Shown here: positions 58,552 through 64,000 of the stretch, in pieces | How the letters are laid out: every line of letters starts with the position of its first letter | Position numbering within the stretch: the stretch's first letter is position 1 | Assembly (NCBI GenBank): GCA_046350355.1 | Contig: JAXMAN010000003.1 | Span: forward strand, 310,001-374,000 | DNA from: UBA966 sp046350355 | Lineage (GTDB): Bacteria; Planctomycetota; Phycisphaerae; Phycisphaerales; SM1A02 | Reading direction: 5' to 3' | DNA length: 64,000 nt | The notes under the pieces: model-generated | What the model was told of the DNA's origin: nothing | Database searches by the model: none | What the model saw: the letters and a program-made list of their open reading frames with translations, nothing else | Program-made: the position numbers and the translations under genes

Positions 58552-59196
58552 TCAGCGGCGACGGCGGCTGGGCACGAGGCCCAGCATCGCGAGGCCGGCG
58601 AGCGCGGCGGGACCCGGGATGTTCGAGCCGCCGCCACCGAGCACCTTGTCGGAGCCGCCGTTCTCGAAGCCGCGGAAGCGGATCGCCATGCCCTTGCCGT
58701 CGTTGCGGGTGAGCACGGTCGCCGCGCTCTGCGCAGCCAGGTCGCCCGCCGAGCCGGTCAGCAGGAAGGTGAAGGTCGCGCTCTCGCCGACGGCCAGGCC
58801 GCTCTGCGGCGCGCCGCCGCCGAGCCAGCTGCTGCTGGTCGAGGCGCCGGTCTTGAAGGTCCCGAAGGGCGAGGCCGAGACGCCGCTCCCGAGGCCGTCG
58901 AAGTTGGCATCGGTGCAGGAGACGAAGCTCGCCGAGTTGGCGCCGACCGGGTTGACCGCGATGGCGGTGATGTAGCCGCCGTTGGCCAGGGCCGAGGTGT
59001 TCGTGAGCAGGATGCTCAGCGAAGCCGTGGTGCCGCTGGTGTAGGAGTAGGTGACGTAGGCCGAGAAGGTGCCCAGGCCCTCGAGGCCCGGCTGGCTCAC
59101 GTAGTTGGCGTTGCTGATGGACGCCGAAGCGCTCGCGGCGAGGCCGCCGGCGAGGGCAAGGGCGGTGAGGAGACTGGTCTTGGTGAGGGTCTTCAT
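58552..59196 (-). CDS. Exported PEP-CTERM-like protein
   Basis: The 214-residue product starts with a signal peptide (MKTLTKTSLLTALALAGG to ASASA) and continues as a Ser/Gly/Ala/Thr-rich beta domain with NTSALANGGYITAIAV and ESATFTFLLTG. It ends with NIPGPAALAGLAMLGL and the basic cluster RRRR, the tripartite sorting tail common in Phycisphaerae. It is probably anchored or sorted to the cell surface. It has no close functional assignment. Its upstream region (301 bp) is unusually long for this window. Confidence 0.8.
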   Translation of the reverse strand: MKTLTKTSLLTALALAGGLAASASASISNANYVSQPGLEGLGTFSAYVTYSYTSGTTASLSILLTNTSALANGGYITAIAVNPVGANSASFVSCTDANFDGLGSGVSASPFGTFKTGASTSSSWLGGGAPQSGLAVGESATFTFLLTGSAGDLAAQSAATVLTRNDGKGMAIRFRGFENGGSDKVLGGGGSNIPGPAALAGLAMLGLVPSRRRR

Positions 59197-59497
59197 GGTG
59201 TGGGGGAGTTGGGAAAGGGAGTCTTGGCGCCGGAGCGCCCCGGTCCTAGTTCTTCGCCTCCAGACCCGACTATGGAATTCGGGGTGGGGGCGTGAACCCA
59301 AAGGGGGATGATTCGGGGTGGGAAAGCCCCTCTCGGACCCGGGTTATTGGTCAATCAGTGTGGGAACGGCCTCAAGCGACGCAAAGCGGTGCGATGCCCA
59401 GATTCCCTCCCCCGAACGACGCGCAACCATAGCACCCGGGCGGACGCGGGCGATCAATTGCCACCAGAAATGTCCGTGATCGCGGGTTTCCGGACCT
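59197..59497. other. 301-bp upstream region of the PEP-CTERM-like gene
   Basis: No gene is seen. On the minus strand, a TGCTATGGT string (extended -10-like, 59427-59435) and TTGACC further downstream (near 59350) are possible promoter parts. The tract just before the start codon is C/T-rich, without a Shine-Dalgarno site. Confidence 0.35.
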
Positions 59498-60589
59498 TCA
59501 GGGCCGCAGCGTCGTCGTGGCCGTCGTCCCGTCGGGCTTTCGGGTCGTCACATCGAAGTGGCATCCCCGCGCCAGGGGCAGGACCGCCGCACCCTTCGCG
59601 TCCGCCTGCGCACGGGCCCAGAGCTCGCCCGACCAGCGGACCTCGATCTCGGCGGGGCCGCCGCCGGGGACGGTGAAGGGGACTTCGACCGCGTCGGTGT
59701 AGAAGCGGGTGACGTTGACCGCGGGGACGTACTCGATCTCGAAGGCCCAGACCAGCGGGAACTTCGTGTTCGTCGGGCGCCAGACGGCCGCGTAGACGGC
59801 GTGCACCCAGTCGTCGGGATCCGTCTCGGTCATGCAGCGCTCGCGCACCCAGTCGACGCCGCGCGGATCGCTGCCGGAGTCGCCGACGTTGTACCAGCGG
59901 TCCCACCACACCTCGACCCAGTTGTGGTTGCCCTGCACCTTCTTCCACGCGGGGCAGCCGGTGATGCGCGCGGGGATGCCCACGGCGCGGCACGCGTCGA
60001 CGACCAGGATGCTGAGTCCGGTGCAGCTCGCCCAGCCGATCTCCATGCTCTCGTAGGGGCTCTGGTCGGGCTTCTTGCGCTTGTCCGCGCTGAAGTGGAC
60101 CTTCACCATGTCGGGAAGGTGGTCGTTGATCCACTTCACCGCGTCGATGGGATCCTTGAACTTCCAGGCCTGCTCGTGGAAGCGGTCGAAGAAGTCCTGC
60201 CGCCAGTCGTCGCGGCGCTCGTTGAGGCTCGCGTAGGGAAGCACGTACTGGCGCCACAGCTCGTCGGGCAGGCGGGCGCCCCAGGGGGCCTCGCGCCGCG
60301 CGCGGTCCGCCAGCACGAGGTTCTTCACGAGGAACTCCGCCTTCAGCTCGCGCAGGTCGCGCTCGGGCATCGTGGCGATCAGCCACTGCATGTCCCCGCG
60401 CAGCGCCGGCGGCGTCAGCTCCACCGCGCGCTTGAGCTCGCCGCCGTTGGCGCCGGCACGCTCGAGCGCGCGCGCGTAGTCGGGTTCGCTCTCGGCGGGC
60501 CGCGTCGAGGGCGGCGGCACCGGCGGCTGCACGCAGCGCGGCTGGGGATCCTGGGCGAAGAGCAGCAGGAGGGCGACGAGGACGCTCAT
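59498..60589 (-). CDS. Exported transglutaminase-like protein
   Basis: The 363-residue product has a short hydrophobic start (MSVLVALLLLFAQDP). It carries the transglutaminase-like Cys-His-Asp core: Cys in WASCTGLSILVVD (about 190), His in GNHNWVEVWW (about 221) and Asp in NVGDSGSD. The segment HLPDMVKVHFSADKRKKPDQ (part) precedes it. It may be a peptidase or cross-linking enzyme acting outside the cytoplasm. The ATG overlaps the upstream stop by 4 nt and is also 6 nt behind a TACGCT box. Confidence 0.75.
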   Translation of the reverse strand: MSVLVALLLLFAQDPQPRCVQPPVPPPSTRPAESEPDYARALERAGANGGELKRAVELTPPALRGDMQWLIATMPERDLRELKAEFLVKNLVLADRARREAPWGARLPDELWRQYVLPYASLNERRDDWRQDFFDRFHEQAWKFKDPIDAVKWINDHLPDMVKVHFSADKRKKPDQSPYESMEIGWASCTGLSILVVDACRAVGIPARITGCPAWKKVQGNHNWVEVWWDRWYNVGDSGSDPRGVDWVRERCMTETDPDDWVHAVYAAVWRPTNTKFPLVWAFEIEYVPAVNVTRFYTDAVEVPFTVPGGGPAEIEVRWSGELWARAQADAKGAAVLPLARGCHFDVTTRKPDGTTATTTLRP

Positions 60590-61113
60590 GCCCGCAGCGT
60601 ATCCGCGGGCGGCCGCGGGCCGAACATCAGCGCCTTCATCTTCGCGGCGCCCAGGACATGCGTGAGCTCGCGCATCGTGCTGTAGGCGATCATGAAGAGC
60701 GCCAGCACGATGTGCAGCGCCAGGAACTGCGTCCAGCTGATCTGGTGCAGCACCTCGTCCCAGGCGGCGGAGAAGTCGGGGGCGTGGCGCCAGCACTCGA
60801 TGGCGCGCTCGAGCAGGTGGACCGCGGTCGCGACCACCAGGTACATCGAGCTCTTGATCGCGATGATCCAGACCAGCGGCTTCGTCGACTCGCGCCGCAT
60901 GAAGGGGAGCAGGTCGGCGATGAGCACCGCCTTGGCCAGCACGAGCGCGGCGATGAGCATCGAGGCGGACTGCCCGAGCGACTGCCCGGTGCCCGCGATC
61001 ATCAGCTCGCGCACCCAGGTGACGATCACCAGCGCCATCAGGAAGTAGATGGTCGCCGGGATCATCAGGCGCAGCTCTTCCTTGGTCTTCTCGACGATCT
61101 TGCTCATGGTCAT
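60586..61113 (-). CDS. PsiE-like small membrane protein
   Basis: The 175-residue product has about four membrane helices (near 20-38, 48-68, 82-104 and 126-145) with charged ends. The pattern of helices and the ALVIVTWVRELM and LLPFMRRE segments recall phosphate-starvation-inducible PsiE-type proteins, but similarity is too vague to name it. It overlaps the transglutaminase-like gene by 4 nt. A GGAG site lies 6 nt before the ATG. It is 21 nt downstream of rnr and probably cotranscribed. Confidence 0.55.
   Translation of the reverse strand: MTMSKIVEKTKEELRLMIPATIYFLMALVIVTWVRELMIAGTGQSLGQSASMLIAALVLAKAVLIADLLPFMRRESTKPLVWIIAIKSSMYLVVATAVHLLERAIECWRHAPDFSAAWDEVLHQISWTQFLALHIVLALFMIAYSTMRELTHVLGAAKMKALMFGPRPPADTLRA
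60596..60601 (-). promoter_or_regulatory. -10-like box TACGCT, 6 nt before ATG
   Basis: TACGCT on the minus strand ends 6 nt before the ATG of the transglutaminase-like gene at 60589, within the end of the upstream gene. Confidence 0.4.
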
Positions 61114-61133
61114 GGCTCGCTCCGGGGTCCGGG

Positions 61134-63584
61134 TCACCAGCTCTTGCGGCCGCGCCGCCCCTGCTTGTACTTGCTGCGGTCGCGGCCCTTGCGTCCGCGC
61201 TCGCCCTTGTTCGACGCGCCGCCGCCGCTGCCGGGAGCGCGGCCCTCGACGGGGCGGCGCACGTTGGTCAGGTCGCGCGGATCGAGGTTGTCCAGGTCGC
61301 GCCGCGGCGCGAGCTTCACGACGGTCAGGTCCATCTTGCGCGCGGCCAGGTCGATGCCCGCGATCGTCGCCTGCACGCGGTCGCCCAGCCCGATGGACAT
61401 GCCGCTGCGCGGGCTCACCAGGCGGCCGGTGAGCTCGTTGAGGATCCAGCGGTCCGAGCGCGTCGCGGCGGCGGGGAGCGTGTCCACGCGCGCGGCGCCG
61501 TCGACCAGGAACTCCTCCAGGCTCAGGAAGACCAGCGAGGTCCCGCTCAGCCCCGTGACCAGCGCGTCGAAGGTGTCCGCCAGGCGGTGCTCGCGCAGGA
61601 ACTGCAGGATGAGGAAGGTGCGCAGGTCGCGCTCGGCCTCCTCGGCGTTGCGCTCGGTCTCGCTGCAGTGGATGCCGATGCGCACGAGCTCCTGCTCGTC
61701 CAGGATGCGCTCGTCGGCGCGCAGGCGTCCCGCGAGCTCGCGCCGGCGCTTGCCGCCGGTGGCGGTGCCGTTCTCCGTCGCGTCCAGGTACGCCGCGAGC
61801 GCGCGGTGCACGGTGAGGTCGGGATAGCGGCGGATCGGCGAGGTGAAGTGCGCGTAGTGGTCCGAGGCGAGCGCGTAGTGGCCCACGAGCGCGGGGGAGT
61901 AGGTCGCCTTGGAGAGGGTGCGCAGCACCGCGAAGTGGATGGCGCGCGCGCTCTCGCCGCCGGCGGTCGCCATCAGCAGCGCCTGCAGGTCGCGGCGCGT
62001 GGGCTCCTCGGGAAGGCGGTACTTGGCGATGCGCGCGAAGACGCGCAGCTCCTCGAGGTCGCCGAAGGTCGGCTCGGGATGGATGCGCCGCAGCAGCGGC
62101 AGGTCGAGGTCGCTGAAGGTGCGCGCGAGCGCCTCGTTCGCCTCGACCATGAACATCTCGATGAGCGTGTGCGTGAAGCTGGTGTCCTCGCGCTCGACGC
62201 CGCGGACCGCGCCCGCGTCGTCGTAGAGCAGGTCGACCTCGGGCAGGTCGAGGTTGATCATGCCGTCGGCGCGGCGGCGCTCGCGCAGGATGCGCGCGAG
62301 GCGCTCGCAGAGGCGCAGCGCGTCGACGACCTCGGTCTCGTAGATGGGCTCGGTGCGCGCGTGGGCGCGCGCGCGGCCGAGGTCGCCGTCGATGATCGCC
62401 TGCGCCTCGATGTAGGTGAATCGCTTGCGGCTGCGGATGACGGTGCTCGAGAGGCGGTGCGAGACGGGTCGGCCGCGCCCGTCGAAGGTGATGAAGACGC
62501 TCTTGGTGAAGCGCGGCACGCCTTCCTGCAGGCTGCAGATGCCGTTGGAGAGCGACTCCGGCAGCATCGGCACGACGCGCCGCGGCAGGTACGCGCTGTT
62601 GCCGCGCTCGCGCGCCTCGGTGTCGAGCGCGCTGCCGGGCTTCACCCAGTGCGCGACGTCGGCGATGTGCACGCCCAGCTCCCACTCGTCGCGGTCGGCG
62701 TCGTGGCGGATGCTGATGGCGTCGTCGAAGTCGCGCGCGTCGGGCGGGTCGATGGTGATGACGAGCGACTCGGTGAGGTCCTCGCGGTCCTCCCAGGGGC
62801 CGTCCGCCTCGCCCTCGAAGCGGCGGGTGGCCTCGCGCGCCTCCTCGAGCGCCTCCTCGGGGAACTCGCGGTCGAGGTGGAAGACCTGCATCACCGCGCG
62901 CGTCTCGACGTCGGGCTTGCCGGCGGCGCCGAGCACCTCGGTGATCACGCCCTCGGCGAAGTGCAGGTCGGTCGGGTAGGTGATGATCTCGAAGACGACC
63001 TTGTCGCCCACGCGCGCGCCCTTGGCGCCGGGATCGCGCACGACGACGGGATCCTGCAGCGCACGGCCGTCGGCGACGACGAACCACTCGCGCCCGTCCT
63101 TGGTGAGCGTGCCCGCGAAGCGGCGCTGGCCGCGCTCGAGCACCTCGACGACGCGGCCGACGGGGCCCTCGCCGGGAGCCGCGCGCCCGCCCGCGGCGCC
63201 GCGGCCGCGCATCGGGCCCGCGCCGCCGGACTTGCGCACCACGCGCACGCGCACGCGGTCGCCGTTGAGCGCGTCGCCGGTCTGGCCCGCGGGGATGTAG
63301 AGGTCGCCCTCGCGGACCGGGTTGTCGGGGATGAGGAAGCCGAAGCCGCGCGCGTTCAGGCGCAGCGTGCCCTCGACCTCGTCGCCGTAGCGGGGCAGGC
63401 GGACCTTTCCGTCGCCGCCGACCTCGACGCGCCCCTCGCCCGCGAGGGACTCGACGGCGGCGTCGAACTCCGCGGCGTCCTCCTCCTCCACGCGAAGCTG
63501 CCGGCGGAGCTCGGGGAGCTCCGTCGGGCGGTAGTTGTCGTACGCGAGGTGATCGAGGATGCGCTGGAAGTAGCGGAGCGACAC
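61134..63584 (-). CDS. rnr: Ribonuclease R
   Basis: This 816-residue 3'-5' exoribonuclease has, in order, an N-terminal helix-turn-helix-like region, cold-shock domains (EGTLRLNARGFGFLIPDN and a second copy), the RNB catalytic domain with DPPDARDFDDAISI (metal-binding Asp cluster near 275-290) and RNSAYLPRRVVPMLP-type substrate segments, an S1 domain near 735-765 and a Lys/Arg/Gly-rich tail (KGERGRKGRDRSKYK). The start is GTG, 7 nt behind a TAGGCT box that overlaps the stop of the next upstream gene. Confidence 0.94.
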   Translation of the reverse strand: MSLRYFQRILDHLAYDNYRPTELPELRRQLRVEEEDAAEFDAAVESLAGEGRVEVGGDGKVRLPRYGDEVEGTLRLNARGFGFLIPDNPVREGDLYIPAGQTGDALNGDRVRVRVVRKSGGAGPMRGRGAAGGRAAPGEGPVGRVVEVLERGQRRFAGTLTKDGREWFVVADGRALQDPVVVRDPGAKGARVGDKVVFEIITYPTDLHFAEGVITEVLGAAGKPDVETRAVMQVFHLDREFPEEALEEAREATRRFEGEADGPWEDREDLTESLVITIDPPDARDFDDAISIRHDADRDEWELGVHIADVAHWVKPGSALDTEARERGNSAYLPRRVVPMLPESLSNGICSLQEGVPRFTKSVFITFDGRGRPVSHRLSSTVIRSRKRFTYIEAQAIIDGDLGRARAHARTEPIYETEVVDALRLCERLARILRERRRADGMINLDLPEVDLLYDDAGAVRGVEREDTSFTHTLIEMFMVEANEALARTFSDLDLPLLRRIHPEPTFGDLEELRVFARIAKYRLPEEPTRRDLQALLMATAGGESARAIHFAVLRTLSKATYSPALVGHYALASDHYAHFTSPIRRYPDLTVHRALAAYLDATENGTATGGKRRRELAGRLRADERILDEQELVRIGIHCSETERNAEEAERDLRTFLILQFLREHRLADTFDALVTGLSGTSLVFLSLEEFLVDGAARVDTLPAAATRSDRWILNELTGRLVSPRSGMSIGLGDRVQATIAGIDLAARKMDLTVVKLAPRRDLDNLDPRDLTNVRRPVEGRAPGSGGGASNKGERGRKGRDRSKYKQGRRGRKSW

Positions 63585-63591
63585 GCGGCGA

Positions 63592-63597
63592 AGCCTA
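63592..63597 (-). promoter_or_regulatory. -10-like box TAGGCT of rnr, 7 nt before GTG
   Basis: TAGGCT on the minus strand ends 7 nt before the rnr GTG at 63584 and includes the stop codon of the FmdB-type gene. Confidence 0.45.
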
Positions 63598-64000
63598 CCG
63601 CTTCGGCCGCTTGGCCTCGCGACGCTGGCGCTTGATCGCGTCGCGCAAGTTGCCCGCGCCGCGCCCCTCGCGCGCGGGGTGCGTCGCGTTGACGCGCTCG
63701 GCGGAGGCGGCGGGCTTCTCGGCGGCGGGCGCGGGCGTCGCGGGCGCGGCGGGGGTCGCGCCCTTCGCGTCGGCGCCCGCGGGCTTCGCGGCCTCCGCGG
63801 CGGGTGCGGCCGCGGCCTTCGCGCCGGATGCGCCGGAGACGGCGGGCTCGCTCGCGCCCGAGGAGGTCAGGATCCCCGCGCCGGCGGTCACCTGGCGCTG
63901 CGCCTTCGCGCGGCGGCACTTCGGGCAGGTGCGCTCGGGCTCCGCCTTGATGGACTGGAACTGGTCCCACTCGTGGCCGCAGGCGCTGCAGCGGTAGGCA
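63595..64000 (-). CDS. FmdB-type zinc ribbon protein (5' end outside the window)
   Basis: The frame enters from beyond 64000 and gives about 134 visible residues. They start with AYRCSACGHEWDQFQSIK and a second CxxC in TCPKCRRAKAQRQV, the FmdB-type single zinc ribbon. Next comes an Ala/Pro/Lys-rich low-complexity linker of about 60 residues, and the protein ends in a basic tail (RDAIKRQRREAKRPKR). FmdB-like proteins are small regulators or nucleic-acid-binding proteins of uncertain role; the basic tail would fit RNA or DNA binding. It lies just upstream of rnr. Confidence 0.8.
   Translation of the reverse strand, partial: AYRCSACGHEWDQFQSIKAEPERTCPKCRRAKAQRQVTAGAGILTSSGASEPAVSGASGAKAAAAPAAEAAKPAGADAKGATPAAPATPAPAAEKPAASAERVNATHPAREGRGAGNLRDAIKRQRREAKRPKR

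Noticed and set aside
1..64000. CRISPR array or prophage
   Set aside because: No regularly spaced direct repeats, cas genes, integrase or phage structural genes were seen.

Overview
The window is very GC-rich chromosomal DNA that looks like a planctomycete of the class Phycisphaerae. The evidence is a secreted protein ending in two dockerin-like EF-hand repeats of the ADLNNDGVVNGADLG type, a PEP-CTERM-like exported protein ending in GL-rich hydrophobic residues plus RRRR, FG-GAP and choice-of-anchor style secreted proteins, and Cys-rich secreted segments. There is no rRNA, recognisable tRNA, intact insertion sequence or CRISPR array.

Layout. 1-16.4 kb: end of a dockerin protein, arfB, an outer-membrane-like protein, a phosphoesterase, a PLP decarboxylase, a saccharopine-dehydrogenase-like enzyme, an M3 peptidase, ispE, nadA and a 1544-residue AsmA-like protein. 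16.4-22.2 kb: an isolated nuoI, then a partial ATP synthase operon (atpZ-like, atpI-like, atpB, atpE, atpF, atpH, atpA) that stops after atpA, with no gamma, beta or epsilon gene. 22.2-27.2 kb: a sugar epimerase, a small-transcript region, a yeast-type cytosine deaminase and ftsK. 27.2-41.5 kb: a FabZ-like / ACP / FabZ-like trio, a polysaccharide deacetylase, coaD, panB, an HtrA protease, an orphan oligopeptide ABC ATPase, thyX, lipoproteins, a dihydrouridine synthase, an FG-GAP protein, a dienelactone hydrolase and a VOC protein. 41.5-49.0 kb: an accessory segment with long non-coding gaps, partly of lower GC, holding a trypsin-like protease with a Cys4 ribbon, a DUF4143 AAA ATPase and a membrane-anchored KAP-like NTPase. 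49.0-58.5 kb: an NCS1 transporter convergent with a six-gene operon for reductive pyrimidine catabolism (preT, preA, beta-ureidopropionase, dihydropyrimidinase, semialdehyde dehydrogenase, class III aminotransferase). 58.5-64 kb: a PEP-CTERM-like protein, a transglutaminase-like protein, a membrane protein, RNase R and a truncated FmdB-type zinc ribbon protein.

How the genes fit together. The NCS1 transporter, PreT/PreA, hydrolases, aminotransferase and CoA-acylating dehydrogenase make a plausible route from imported uracil or thymine (or hydantoins) to beta-alanine and on to acyl-CoA. The cytosine deaminase at 24 kb could feed uracil into it. The AtpB-E-F-H-A order gives most of F0 plus delta and alpha, so the rest of F1 must be encoded elsewhere.

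The most striking regulatory signal is a TAnnnT hexamer about 6-13 nt before the start codon of many genes that begin transcription units, usually with no Shine-Dalgarno sequence, while genes inside operons often carry AGGAG-type sites. This suggests widespread leaderless transcription. The 23.2-24.5 kb region is also unusual: two copies of a palindromic terminator, a small gene with its own terminator, and a mini-ORF preceded by a 14-nt match to the complement of the 16S rRNA tail.
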